Shown: positions 47,367-57,546, counted from the stretch's first letter. The stretch: DNA of 64,000 bases from Eubacteriales bacterium (GCA_029225565.1 JAQXWS010000080.1:1-64000), one strand, 5' to 3'. The notes: generated by a model from the letters alone, not told the origin. Made by a program: numbers and translations.

Positions 47367-49643
47367 ATGAACAAGGACGCAGTAAAGCCCAATGCTCAGC
47401 AACAGCGGGTTATAGATACAATTGACGGCCCGGTGCTTGTTGTTGCCGGTGCAGGCACAGGCAAAACAGCCACTATTGTCAAGAGGATAGAGCATATAAT
47501 CGCAGACGGATATGCGCTGCCGTGGCAGGTTTTGGCAATCACCTTTACCAACAAGGCCGCCGGCGAGCTGAAGCAGCGACTTATCAACACCGTGGGTGAG
47601 GAGGCAAACGATATTTGGGCAGCCACATTCCACTCGGTTTGTGCCCGTATTCTCCGTCGATTCGGCGACAGACTGGGCTATACTCAGCACTTTACCATTT
47701 ATGACACCGATGACCAAAAGCGTGTTATGAAAAGGGTGCAAAAAAGTCTTGGTATTGATGACAAGTTCCTCAATCACCGCGCTATCCTCAGCGAAATCAG
47801 TCGCGCCAAGGACAGCCTGATTGATTGCAATGAATACACGGCGTCGTCATCGGCAGACTTTCGCAAGGCAAGGATTGCCCGGTGCTACGAGGAGTACCAA
47901 AAGGAGCTTCTCCGTGCCGATGCAATGGACTTTGACGATATGATATTCAACACCGTCAAGCTTTTCAGGGAGAATGATGATGTGTTGGAGCTGTACCGTA
48001 ATCAGTTCAAGTATGTTATCGTTGACGAGTATCAGGACACCAGTTATGCGCAGTACATACTGACATACCTTGTTTCCGGCGGGTACCACAATATCTGTGT
48101 AGTAGGCGACGACGACCAGAGTATCTATCGCTTTCGTGGCGCCACAATTGAGAATATTCTCAGATTCAAAGAGAGATACGAGGACGAGGGTCTCAAGGTA
48201 ATTCAGCTGGAGCTGGCAGAGAATTATCGCTCCATGCAAAACATATTGGACGCCGCCAACTCTGTTATTGCCAACAATACCACAAGGCTGGCTGACAAAA
48301 AATTACATTCCTATGCCGGTACGGACGGCGACAAGGTTGTGCTATATACCGGCATTAACGAGATGGACGAGGCTCAGTTCATTATCGACGAGATTACCGA
48401 AAATGTTAAGAACGGTATGTCATACAAGGACCACGCAGTTCTTTACCGTATGAACGCCCAGTCCCGAAATATCGAAATTATGATGGCAAAGTCGGGTATA
48501 TCCTACAAAATTATCGGCGGCAACCGATTTTTTGACCGCAAGGAGATAAAGGATATTGTGTCCTACTTTGCCGTGATAAACAATACTGCCGACAATGTGA
48601 GGCTGCAGCGTATTATCAATACCCCCAAGCGTGGTATCGGTGATACCATGTTCAATTATATTCTGGAGATTGCAGCTGCCAACCACATGACCGCCTTTGA
48701 GGTTTGCCAGCACGCAGACGAGTTTGCCAAGACATCCCGTTCTGCCGGTAAACTGAGAGCCTTTTGCGATATGATAGAGGAATTTCAGCGTCAGCTGGAG
48801 GACGGTATGACCGTCAATGACCTGCTGCAGGAAATATTGGACAAGACCCAATATTTTGCCTATCTTGAGGAGGACGACCCTGCCAAAGCAGAGGACAGAA
48901 AAAGCAATGTTCAGGAGCTTTCCTCCATGTTTGTAAAGTATCAGGAGGAGGACGATGAGTTTACGCTGCAAACCTTCCTGGAGGATGTGGCGCTGGTCAG
49001 CGATATTGACTCCTATAACGAGGACGAGGACTCTGTTGTGATGATGACACTCCATGCTGCCAAGGGATTGGAATTCCCCGTGGTATTCATCCCCGGTATG
49101 GAGGAGGGAATATTTCCCGGCAACCAGAGTATGTACAGTCAGGAGGATTTGGAGGAGGAACGCAGGCTGGCCTATGTGGGTATCACCCGCGCACGCCGAA
49201 ATCTGTATCTAATCAATGCCCGTCAGCGTATGCTCTACGGTACCACAAGTCGCAATATGCCCTCCCGATTCCTAAAGGAAATACCCGATAGAGTTGTGGA
49301 CAATCGCTCTGTACAGCAGAGCTCTATGTACGGCGGCGGATACAGTGATGGCGACAGTCATTTCGGCACTCCAAAAAAGCCGTACAAGTATTCCACGGCA
49401 ACACCTATTGGCGAGGCCAAGCAAAGCAGCTCTGCCTCCCACCGTTTCGGTCAGGCGCCCCAACAGCATACTGCAACCGGGGCAACATACAATGTGGGCG
49501 ACACGGTAAGGCACAAGTCCTTTGGTACGGGCGTTATCTTGTCAGCTCAGCCCATGGGCAACGACACTCTTTTGGAGGTTGCCTTTGACAAAGCCGGCAC
49601 AAAAAAGCTTATGGCCAATTTTGCTAAGCTGGAAAAAGTATAA
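47367..49643 (+). CDS. pcrA: UvrD/PcrA-type ATP-dependent DNA helicase
   Basis: LNAQQQ-type N-term, VVAGAGTGKTATIVKRI, VDEYQDTSYAQY, GDDDQSIYRFRGA, MTLHAAKGLEFPVVFIPGMEEGIFP. Confidence 0.96.
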   Translation: MNKDAVKPNAQQQRVIDTIDGPVLVVAGAGTGKTATIVKRIEHIIADGYALPWQVLAITFTNKAAGELKQRLINTVGEEANDIWAATFHSVCARILRRFGDRLGYTQHFTIYDTDDQKRVMKRVQKSLGIDDKFLNHRAILSEISRAKDSLIDCNEYTASSSADFRKARIARCYEEYQKELLRADAMDFDDMIFNTVKLFRENDDVLELYRNQFKYVIVDEYQDTSYAQYILTYLVSGGYHNICVVGDDDQSIYRFRGATIENILRFKERYEDEGLKVIQLELAENYRSMQNILDAANSVIANNTTRLADKKLHSYAGTDGDKVVLYTGINEMDEAQFIIDEITENVKNGMSYKDHAVLYRMNAQSRNIEIMMAKSGISYKIIGGNRFFDRKEIKDIVSYFAVINNTADNVRLQRIINTPKRGIGDTMFNYILEIAAANHMTAFEVCQHADEFAKTSRSAGKLRAFCDMIEEFQRQLEDGMTVNDLLQEILDKTQYFAYLEEDDPAKAEDRKSNVQELSSMFVKYQEEDDEFTLQTFLEDVALVSDIDSYNEDEDSVVMMTLHAAKGLEFPVVFIPGMEEGIFPGNQSMYSQEDLEEERRLAYVGITRARRNLYLINARQRMLYGTTSRNMPSRFLKEIPDRVVDNRSVQQSSMYGGGYSDGDSHFGTPKKPYKYSTATPIGEAKQSSSASHRFGQAPQQHTATGATYNVGDTVRHKSFGTGVILSAQPMGNDTLLEVAFDKAGTKKLMANFAKLEKV

Positions 49644-49659
49644 TTTTGGCACAAAAAAC

Positions 49660-49727
49660 AAACTCCTTCATAGAATATACAGAAGTTAGATGCGTTTTGG
49701 CTTCAATATTCTAAGGAGGAGTTTTTT
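49660..49727 (+). promoter_or_regulatory. Long hairpin containing the Shine-Dalgarno and followed by T6
   Basis: AAACTCCTTCATAGAATAT (49660-49678) pairs with ATATTCTAAGGAGGAGTTT (49706-49724): 17 WC + 1 GU, 1 mismatch; SD AAGGAGG lies in the 3' arm. Confidence 0.75.
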
Positions 49728-50534
49728 ATGGCTGAAAATCCAATTGCAAACGATTGTGAAAGACGCATACAAGAGGCTGTCTGTATTGACACTAAGCGAA
49801 TCTATGATTCTTGCGTAAGCAAGGATTGTCTGGAGGACCTGAGAGTTACCTTCTTTGGCAAGAGCCAGTGCCTTATTGATAAAGCCGTTACAGTCAAGTG
49901 CCGTGATTGCAGTATTGCCGCTGTCAGTGTGGATGTTGACGAGGTGCCCTTTAACCGCGGGTACTATAGTGTAAATATTGTGTTCTATTTCAAGCTGAGA
50001 TTCGACACATATTCGGAGCCCTGCTCCAATCCCCAGATTGCAGTAGGTTATACCCGCTTTGAGAAAAAGTGCATTCTTTACGGCTCGGAGGGTAATGTAA
50101 AAATCTTTACATCCAGCGTATGCACCGACGATTTGGATTGTCCCGAGGCGCCACGCTATAGCAATCCTGTAGCAAAGGTGCAGGCTGTGGACCCGGTTGT
50201 TCTGCAATGTGATGTTCTGGACGCCTGTGATTGTACGGTTATGCCGATAACCAGCTTCCCGCAGTCAATACTTAAGGAAAATCACGATTCGCCGATGACC
50301 CCCGATTGCTACAAGACGGTATTGGTTACTCTCGGCCTTTTCTCCATTGTGCAGATGGAGAGGGATGTGCAGATGCTGATACCTGCCTATGATTACTGTA
50401 TCCCTGAGAGGGAATGCAATTGTACTACCCAGAGCCCTTGCGAGACATTCCGGCAAATTGAATTTCCTGTTGACGAATTTTTCCCGGCGGAGCGAAGCGA
50501 TGATGGCTGCGCCCCCTGCAAATCGGAGGACTGA
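49728..50534 (+). CDS. Cys-rich conserved clostridial protein of unknown function
   Basis: Complete ORF with strong SD; AVCIDTKRIYDSCVSKDCLEDLRV...PFNRGYYSVNIVFYF...KKCILYGSEGNVKIFTS. Confidence 0.8.
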   Translation: MAENPIANDCERRIQEAVCIDTKRIYDSCVSKDCLEDLRVTFFGKSQCLIDKAVTVKCRDCSIAAVSVDVDEVPFNRGYYSVNIVFYFKLRFDTYSEPCSNPQIAVGYTRFEKKCILYGSEGNVKIFTSSVCTDDLDCPEAPRYSNPVAKVQAVDPVVLQCDVLDACDCTVMPITSFPQSILKENHDSPMTPDCYKTVLVTLGLFSIVQMERDVQMLIPAYDYCIPERECNCTTQSPCETFRQIEFPVDEFFPAERSDDGCAPCKSED

Positions 50535-50536
50535 CA

Positions 50537-50574
50537 AAAAACGGTCTATGAGAATACTCTCATAGACCGTTTCT
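50537..50574 (+). terminator. Terminator of Cys-rich gene
   Basis: acggtctatgaga/tctcatagaccgt with A6/T3. Confidence 0.8.
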
Positions 50575-50589
50575 CGCAGTCTGTCAGCA

Positions 50590-50622
50590 ATAAGCCCCAA
50601 CCGAATCGGTTGGGGCTTATAT
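50590..50622 (-). terminator. Terminator of the two-component operon
   Basis: ataagccccaacc...ggttggggcttat. Confidence 0.85.
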
Positions 50623-51314
50623 TATTTGTTGAATCTGTAGCCCTTGCCCCAAATAGTGTTGATGAACGGACAGGCAGGGTCGATGGCGTGCAGCTTGTCC
50701 CGTACTCGATTAACATGCACGGTGACGGTGGAGGTGCACCCCATGGAGTCATATTTCCAGATAGAATCAAACAGCTCCTCCTTGCTGAATACTCTGTTAG
50801 GATTTTCTGCAAGGACTGTGATTAGGTCGAACTCCTTGTTGGTAAGGGCAACTTCGTTTTGGTCAACGGTAACCTGCCGCGACCTTTTGTCAATTTTTAC
50901 ATTACCGATGGAAATAATATCGGTGACCTCCTCTTTGGTTGCAGTCAGCCGTTCGTATCTCTTTATGTGTGCGATGACTCTGGCCACCAGCTCGCCGGGG
51001 CTAAAGGGCTTTACAATGTAGTCGTCGGCGCCCAGACCCAGACCGCGGATTTTGTCAATATCGTCGCCCTTTGCGCTGGCCAGCAGTATCGGCACATTGC
51101 TGGTTTTGCGTATCTCGCTGCATATTACCAGGCCGTCAACTCCCGGCAGCATTATGTCCAGCAGCAGCAGGTCGTATTTGTTGTCGGTGGCTTTGTTCAG
51201 GCCCTCTATTCCGTTGGTGGCAGTATCTACCAAAAAATTGCCGGCTTCCAGATAGTCTTTTTCCAGCTGCAGAATGTTTTCGTCATCCTCAACTATTAGT
51301 ATTCGCCTTTTCAT
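50622..51314 (-). CDS. OmpR-family response regulator
   Basis: RRILIVEDDENILQLEKDYLEAG...DLLLLDIMLPGVDGL...LGADDYIVKPFSPGELVARV; winged-helix C-term. Confidence 0.95.
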   Translation of the reverse strand: MKRRILIVEDDENILQLEKDYLEAGNFLVDTATNGIEGLNKATDNKYDLLLLDIMLPGVDGLVICSEIRKTSNVPILLASAKGDDIDKIRGLGLGADDYIVKPFSPGELVARVIAHIKRYERLTATKEEVTDIISIGNVKIDKRSRQVTVDQNEVALTNKEFDLITVLAENPNRVFSKEELFDSIWKYDSMGCTSTVTVHVNRVRDKLHAIDPACPFINTIWGKGYRFNK

Positions 51315-52467
51315 TCTCTTTCTCCGTTGATTTGTTTAGTGATATATGTATTGTTGTGCCTTCGTCAGGTACGCCGGTGGCCCAAATTCTGCCCCCGTGC
51401 TTCTCTACTATCAGCTTGCATACCGACAGACCTATTCCGCTGCCGTCCCTAACTCGCGTTCTGGCAACATCGGCGCGGAAAAATGTGTCGAATATGTGCT
51501 CAAGATTCTCTGAGTCAATGCCGATTCCGTTGTCGGCAATGGAGATAATAACATTGCTGTCAAAATCCTTAATTTCTATATTTATTTCACCCGGAATATT
51601 CTTTTTTGCATACTTGATTGAGTTGGAGATAATGTTGACAAGCACCCGGTAAAATCTGTCGCAGTCCAAATCCACAATTATGCTGTCGGATTCCGGCTTT
51701 TTTAGGTGGCAGGTGAATCCTGCTTTCTCCAGGTCGAATGTAAACTCGTCCACATAGTCCTGCATCATAGCCACAACATTCACCGGTTGGGTTATGATGT
51801 CTATATTGCCGGTTTCCAGTCGGGACAGCGACAGCAGGTCGTCCAGCATTTTTTCCATATCCAGGGCGGAGGTGTATATTGTGTGCAGGTATCTCTGCTG
51901 CTTTTCCGGCGTGTCGGCAATGCCGTCACGCAGGCCCTCAATATACCCCTTGATTGAGGTCAGGGGCGTACGCAGGTCGTGGGCTATGCCGTTGATTAGC
52001 TGCTTTCGGCTCTGCTCCATTCGCTGTCGTTCTTCCTCGTTAGCCAGCATTTGGGCAGTCATTTCGTTAAAAGCTTTTACCGTTGTACCAATCTCGTTGT
52101 TGCTGTCATAGTTGATTATGTAGCCGGTGTTACCATTGGCTATTTCGTTTACGCCGTGGGCCAGTTCCTCGATGGGCTTGGTGATGGCACGGGAGGTTAT
52201 GAACGAAAATACGATAATGGATATTATGTATATAGTTACTATTCCGATGAGTACAAATCCGATTTTGCCGAAGATTATGTTGGCAACATCCGACGGAGTG
52301 TTGACCGAAGTGCTGGAGAGATAGCTTTTTATTCTTTCCTCAAAGATTATTCCGCCTGCGATGGATATTGCTACCGGCAAAAATACTGCCAGCAGAGTGG
52401 TTACGAAAACTCTGGTCCTGATACGCATATTGCTACCGGGACTTTTGCTTTTGTTATGTCTTTTCAT
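51289..52467 (-). CDS. HAMP-containing sensor histidine kinase
   Basis: Two TMs; LINGIAHDLRTPLTSIKGYIEGL; ISIADNGIGIDSENLEHIFDTFFR; DGSGIGLSVCKLIVEKHGG. Confidence 0.96.
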   Translation of the reverse strand: MKRHNKSKSPGSNMRIRTRVFVTTLLAVFLPVAISIAGGIIFEERIKSYLSSTSVNTPSDVANIIFGKIGFVLIGIVTIYIISIIVFSFITSRAITKPIEELAHGVNEIANGNTGYIINYDSNNEIGTTVKAFNEMTAQMLANEEERQRMEQSRKQLINGIAHDLRTPLTSIKGYIEGLRDGIADTPEKQQRYLHTIYTSALDMEKMLDDLLSLSRLETGNIDIITQPVNVVAMMQDYVDEFTFDLEKAGFTCHLKKPESDSIIVDLDCDRFYRVLVNIISNSIKYAKKNIPGEINIEIKDFDSNVIISIADNGIGIDSENLEHIFDTFFRADVARTRVRDGSGIGLSVCKLIVEKHGGRIWATGVPDEGTTIHISLNKSTEKENEKANTNS

Positions 52468-53519
52468 TATTCTACCGAAAATCTGAATATTGTTGTGGTT
52501 TTGAATTCCTCGTTAGCCTTTACAAATCGGGAGGGAAATTGGGGAATATTTACGGTGTCTGGGTAGAACTGGGTTTCCAGCGCTGCTCCCCTACGGAATT
52601 TTACGATATTACTGCCCTTGCCGGCGGTATAATCCTTTTTGAGCCAACCGCCGCAGTAAAGCTGTACGCCGGGCAGGTCGGTGATTACATCCATTTTTCT
52701 GCCGCTTGCCTTGTCCCACAGGGTGGCAATTGTCTTCATACTACCGTCATAGTTGTTGATGCAGTAGTTGTTGTCGTAACCGATACCCTCGATTATGGCA
52801 CGGAACGGCGCATCAATGTTGTCCCCAATCCTGTGCATAAAAGTAAAGTCCATCATAGTGTCCTTTACATCACCCAGCAGGCCGGTGGGCAGTTGGTCGT
52901 CATCGGTCTCGGTAAATTTGTCTGCATCAATGTACAGATAATGACCCTCGACGGTGGCGTTGTCATCGTCCCCCAGATTGAAGTAGGCGTGGTTGGTGGG
53001 GTTGGCAACAGTATCAGTATCACAAAGAATTCTGTAGTCTATCCTCAGTTCATTGTCGTCGGACAGGGTGTATGTTACCCACATTTTTAGATTGCCGGGA
53101 AATCCGTCCTCGCCGTCCGGCGAAAATCGGTAGAATGTGATGCAATCCTCTCCGGTAGATTCAACCTCCCAGCAGGTAAAGCTGAATCTGCCCCCTGCGT
53201 GCAGGGTCCATTGTCCTTGATTATTGGGCGTGTGGTACTCTTTGCCGTTAAAGGTGAATTTTGCGTCACGGATTCGGTTTGCCCATCTGCCTACCACCAG
53301 CCCTTGGTACCCGTAGTCGGGATTCTCGTAGTCCTGGGGGTTGTCAAAGCCCAGCACCACATCGCCCATAACGCCATTCTTATTTGGCATATTGAGAGCC
53401 TGAATACCGGCGCCCAGGGTTTGCAGTGCCACGGAGGCTCCGTTGGCGTTGGTTATGGTGTACAGCTCAACCTGAGTCCCGTCCTTAAGTTTGCCGAATA
53501 CGGATTTTGTTATACTCAT
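52467..53519 (-). CDS. galM: Aldose 1-epimerase
   Basis: GADVVLGFDNPQDYENPDYGYQGLVVGRWANRI-type motif; NPTNHAYFNLGDDDNATVEGHYLYIDAD. Confidence 0.94.
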   Translation of the reverse strand: MSITKSVFGKLKDGTQVELYTITNANGASVALQTLGAGIQALNMPNKNGVMGDVVLGFDNPQDYENPDYGYQGLVVGRWANRIRDAKFTFNGKEYHTPNNQGQWTLHAGGRFSFTCWEVESTGEDCITFYRFSPDGEDGFPGNLKMWVTYTLSDDNELRIDYRILCDTDTVANPTNHAYFNLGDDDNATVEGHYLYIDADKFTETDDDQLPTGLLGDVKDTMMDFTFMHRIGDNIDAPFRAIIEGIGYDNNYCINNYDGSMKTIATLWDKASGRKMDVITDLPGVQLYCGGWLKKDYTAGKGSNIVKFRRGAALETQFYPDTVNIPQFPSRFVKANEEFKTTTIFRFSVE

Positions 53520-53588
53520 ATTTTTTGCTCCTTTGTGGAAATTATGGCTAACACTATTATATATTAGTTCGGTATTGATTTCAAGACT

Positions 53589-53617
53589 CTTGACATTTTG
53601 CCTTTTTGTTATTAGTA
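53589..53617 (+). promoter_or_regulatory. Sigma-A-type promoter TTGACA-17-TAGTAT
   Basis: Hexamers and spacing upstream of the FHA gene. Confidence 0.55.
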
Positions 53618-53651
53618 TAGAATTAGTATATTTAGGGAGAGATTATGTTAT

Positions 53652-54395
53652 ATGATGAATTTTGTAATAGGCATAATGCGATTTGCCGCGCCGGCGGCAG
53701 CCGTGTTTATACTGGCTACCTGCATAGTGTCCCTGTTTAGGAACAGGCCTCGCGTTCATCGTCTTGCACAGCTGGTAGATCAGAACGACGGCACTATTAT
53801 AGAGATAAATCATTGGGAAACGTCTATCGGCAAAAGCCGTGCAAACGACATTGTACTGCCTTATCCCGATATTTCCCGTTTTCACGCCGTTATTGCAAAA
53901 AAGCGTAAGGATTGGTTGGTTACAGATACCTCCACCGGTGATGTGGGCGTGTCGGTTAACGGCAAGGAAATTGACGGCAAGCAATCCATTGAGAACGGTG
54001 ATGTTATCACAATAGGCAATGTACCTCTCAAGTTCGTCTGTGAGGAGGCGCTGACCGCCCAAAGCAAGCAGCGTATTCGCCAGACTGTAGCCAAGGCCAA
54101 TCATACAGTAGCTTACGGCGTGCTGGTTGATGTTGCAAGTAAGCGACCTGTTTACCTAAAGAAAAAGGATGTACTCATCGGCCGAGGCGACGACGCCGAT
54201 ATTCAGATTATGAGCCGTATGGTATCCTCTCACCATGCCCGTGTCCACATGACCAGCAGAGGATGGGCATTGTCCGACCTGGATTCACACAACGGCACAA
54301 AGCTCAACGGCAGATATATCAATCAGCCACAATTGATATTTGACGAAGATATTATTACCTTTGGCGACAAGGTATTTATCTTTTACGAAAAGTAA
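53652..54395 (+). CDS. Protein with N-terminal TM and two FHA domains
   Basis: TSIGKSRANDIVLPYPDISRFHAVIAK... and VLIGRGDDADIQIMSRMVSSHHARVHMTSRGWALSDLDSHNGTKLNG. Confidence 0.92.
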   Translation: MMNFVIGIMRFAAPAAAVFILATCIVSLFRNRPRVHRLAQLVDQNDGTIIEINHWETSIGKSRANDIVLPYPDISRFHAVIAKKRKDWLVTDTSTGDVGVSVNGKEIDGKQSIENGDVITIGNVPLKFVCEEALTAQSKQRIRQTVAKANHTVAYGVLVDVASKRPVYLKKKDVLIGRGDDADIQIMSRMVSSHHARVHMTSRGWALSDLDSHNGTKLNGRYINQPQLIFDEDIITFGDKVFIFYEK

Positions 54396-54407
54396 GGAGG
54401 GGTGCTT

Positions 54408-55670
54408 ATGTCTAACAAAAAAAGCGGCGCGAGAGTACCTCGTATCAAACCGATTAACAATTTTTTGATGCTGACGGTGCTCAGCATATTCCAGGTGGTT
54501 ACCGGATTTATCGGGGCTGCCTCCGGCCCGGAGTTTCAACCCAAGGTAATACTGGCATTACTGTGCCTGGTGGCTACCGAGTGGGTGTATCTGGTAGTGT
54601 TTTATTCTGCCATGCACCGTCGTAATTTCGAGCTGGAGCTGATAGCCTTCTTTCTTAGCGGAGTTGGTCTGGTTACTATAGGCAGTATTGACGCCGACGC
54701 TGCATTCAAGCAGTATTTTATGGTGCTGGCAGGTATCGTCATATTTATTGTTATGGTGTTCTTGTTGGGTAATGTTGACCTGTGTATGAAGCTGCGCATA
54801 GCGGTGGCTGTGGGCGCAATTCTCCTGCTGATAGTCAACTTGGTTATAGCAAAGACCACCAACGGCTCACGCAACTGGATTACAATAGGAGGCGTTACAT
54901 TTCAGCCCTCGGAGTTTGTAAAGGTGGCGTTCATATTTGTAGGCTCTGCCACGCTGGAAAAAATACAAACATCAAAGAATATTATCGCATTTATCGGATT
55001 TTCCTTGGCATGTGTGGGCTCGTTGATTCTTATTAAGGATTTGGGCACGGCGCTGATTTTCTTTATGACATTCCTGATTCTCGCTTTTATGAATTCGGGG
55101 GACATAAAGACCATTGCTCTGGCAATCGGCTCTGCAATTATGGGCGGCGGCATTGTGCTCAAGTACAGGTCCTATGTAAAAAACAGATTTGCCTCCTACC
55201 GTCATGTGTGGGAGTATGCGGACAAAGGCGGCTGGCAGCAAACACGAGTGCTGGTGGGTATGGCAAGCGGCGGTCTGTTCGGATTGGGTATAGGCAACGG
55301 CAATGTCCGTTATGTGTATGCATCCACCTCGGACGCAATCTTTGGCGTAATATGTGAGGAATGGGGATTTTTGTTTGCCATTGCTATGGTGCTCAGCTTT
55401 GTGTGTATCGCCGTGTCCGCTTTGGTAAATTCCATTGCCGCGCGCTCCACCTTTTACTCTATTGCAGCGGTGGCAGGTGCCGGTATGCTGCTGTTCCAAA
55501 CAGGGCTGAATATCTTTGGCGTAACCGATATTTTGCCCTTGACAGGCGTTACAATTCCCTTTGTCAGTCAAGGCGGCTCCTCCATGATGTGCTGCTGGGC
55601 AATTCTGGCGTTCATTAAGGCGTCAGACATACGCACCTACAACTACCTGGGAGGTGTGAAGAAAAAATGA
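54408..55670 (+). CDS. FtsW/RodA/SpoVE (SEDS) family glycosyltransferase
   Basis: GSRNWITIGGVTFQPSEFVKVAFIFVGSATL; LTGVTIPFVSQGGSSMMCCWA. Confidence 0.95.
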   Translation: MSNKKSGARVPRIKPINNFLMLTVLSIFQVVTGFIGAASGPEFQPKVILALLCLVATEWVYLVVFYSAMHRRNFELELIAFFLSGVGLVTIGSIDADAAFKQYFMVLAGIVIFIVMVFLLGNVDLCMKLRIAVAVGAILLLIVNLVIAKTTNGSRNWITIGGVTFQPSEFVKVAFIFVGSATLEKIQTSKNIIAFIGFSLACVGSLILIKDLGTALIFFMTFLILAFMNSGDIKTIALAIGSAIMGGGIVLKYRSYVKNRFASYRHVWEYADKGGWQQTRVLVGMASGGLFGLGIGNGNVRYVYASTSDAIFGVICEEWGFLFAIAMVLSFVCIAVSALVNSIAARSTFYSIAAVAGAGMLLFQTGLNIFGVTDILPLTGVTIPFVSQGGSSMMCCWAILAFIKASDIRTYNYLGGVKKK

Positions 55671-57052
55671 AGATGATAACAAAACGAGGAGTATTTCTCT
55701 GGATTTTGGCTGTTGGATTTGTGGTAGGTCTTGTGTTTATGACCCTATCGCTTGTTAATAACGGCGACGATTGGGTTATGAAAAGATACAATCGCCACAT
55801 GTATTCCGACGGTCAGCTGATAGGCGCCGGCACAATTTATGACACCGACGGCGAGGTGCTGGCAGAAACTGTTGACGGCAAGCGTCAGTATTCTCAGGAT
55901 GCAGGCGTACGCAAGTCCACTCTGCATATTGTGGGCGACCCAAGAAACTTTATTTCCACCGGTGTGCAGTCCGCCTTTGATACTCGTCTTACCGGGTATA
56001 ATATTATGTTCGGCGTGTATAATATCAAGCGCTACGGCCGCGGCAATGATATGAAGCTGACTATCGACAGCGATATATGTAAGCTGGCATACAACGCCTT
56101 GGACGGTCGCAAGGGTACTATCGGCGTGGTTAACTACAAAACCGGGGATATCATATGCTCGGTGTCCTCACCCAGCTATGATGTAAATGATGTACCCGAT
56201 AATCTGGACACAAGTTCACAGTATGAGGGCGTATATATCAATCGACTGTTGTCTGCCCACTATCCGCCGGGCTCAACATTCAAGATTGTTACCGCTGTTT
56301 GTGCCATCGAGAATATTGACGACATTTACGACCGACATTGGGATTGCTACGGCGGTTATCAGCCGGAAAGCGGAGTAGAGATAAAGTGCAACGGCAATCA
56401 CGGCGGTCATATCAGCTTTTATGACGCGCTGGCAAACAGTTGTAACTCCGTTTTTGCCCAGATTGCCATTGAGCTTGGCGAAAAAAAGCTTAACGCCACA
56501 GCCAAGGAATTGGGCATCGGCTCAAAGATTACTGTCAGCGGCGAGATTAGTGGCTTTGAGGGTCAGTTCGGACTGAATAAGGCAGGCGACGACCTTATCG
56601 GCTGGACAGGTATCGGCCAGGGTGACACCCGTATTGCCCCTATCACTATGCTGCGTATTGTTTCTGCCATTGCCAACGGCGGCTCTGCCGTGTCATTTAA
56701 TGTGGTTGATTCCTTTGCCAACCAGGCAGGCAACGCGCTCAATATCACCCTGCCCCAAAACAAGGTGGAGCTTATGAGCGCTACCACAGCGGCTCAAATT
56801 AAGGATATGATGCGCTACAACGTTACTCACCATTACGGCGACGGAAACTACAAGGGACTTAGCCTCTGTGCCAAGAGTGGTACAGCCCAGATAGACAGCG
56901 ACGCAAGTCACGATATTGCCTGGTTTACCGGATTTATGGACGATGACAGGTATCCCTACGCATTTGTGGTTGTTGTGGAGAATGGCGGATCCGGCGCCAC
57001 AACCGCAGGTCCCATTGCCAACAAAGTGCTGCAGGCTGTGGTTGACAGATAA
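55667..57052 (+). CDS. Penicillin-binding transpeptidase (PbpA/PBP2-like)
   Basis: YPPGSTFKIVTAVCAIE (SxxK), ANSCNSVFAQ (SxN), LCAKSGTAQ (KSGT). Confidence 0.95.
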   Translation: MKMITKRGVFLWILAVGFVVGLVFMTLSLVNNGDDWVMKRYNRHMYSDGQLIGAGTIYDTDGEVLAETVDGKRQYSQDAGVRKSTLHIVGDPRNFISTGVQSAFDTRLTGYNIMFGVYNIKRYGRGNDMKLTIDSDICKLAYNALDGRKGTIGVVNYKTGDIICSVSSPSYDVNDVPDNLDTSSQYEGVYINRLLSAHYPPGSTFKIVTAVCAIENIDDIYDRHWDCYGGYQPESGVEIKCNGNHGGHISFYDALANSCNSVFAQIAIELGEKKLNATAKELGIGSKITVSGEISGFEGQFGLNKAGDDLIGWTGIGQGDTRIAPITMLRIVSAIANGGSAVSFNVVDSFANQAGNALNITLPQNKVELMSATTAAQIKDMMRYNVTHHYGDGNYKGLSLCAKSGTAQIDSDASHDIAWFTGFMDDDRYPYAFVVVVENGGSGATTAGPIANKVLQAVVDR

Positions 57053-57093
57053 TATTTTGTATTGGGCTTGCATAGTATTGCTTAGGTGATATT

Positions 57094-57546
57094 ATGCAAG
57101 TTTTTACAATCAAGGCAAAGCCAAAGGCAATTTTCGGTATAATTCTGGCTATTACGGGTGTCATAGTGGTGGTACTGACCTTTGTGGGCAATCACAGCGC
57201 CTCAACCTCCGCCGCTGCTCCCGTATCCTGCACTACTGCCAAGGAGCGACAGGATTATATAGAATCATTGGGGTATGACACCGACGGCAAGGAATCATCA
57301 AAGCAGATTACCATACCCTCCACATTTAATGATGTATATAACCAGTACAACGATATACAAAAGCAGCAGGGCTTCGACCTGACCCAATACAAGGGCAGGA
57401 CGGTAACCCTGTACACATACAATATTACTAATTACAAAAACAAGGACAATGTTATCGCCGACCTTATGGTGTCGGATGGCACACTGATAGGCGCCGACCT
57501 TTGTGACACCTCGGCAGATGACGGATTTTTGGTAGCACTACGATGA
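57094..57546 (+). CDS. DUF4830-like membrane-anchored protein
   Basis: N-terminal TM, ...YIESLGYDTDGKESSKQITIPSTFNDVYNQYNDIQKQQGFDLTQYKG. Confidence 0.75.
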   Translation: MQVFTIKAKPKAIFGIILAITGVIVVVLTFVGNHSASTSAAAPVSCTTAKERQDYIESLGYDTDGKESSKQITIPSTFNDVYNQYNDIQKQQGFDLTQYKGRTVTLYTYNITNYKNKDNVIADLMVSDGTLIGADLCDTSADDGFLVALR

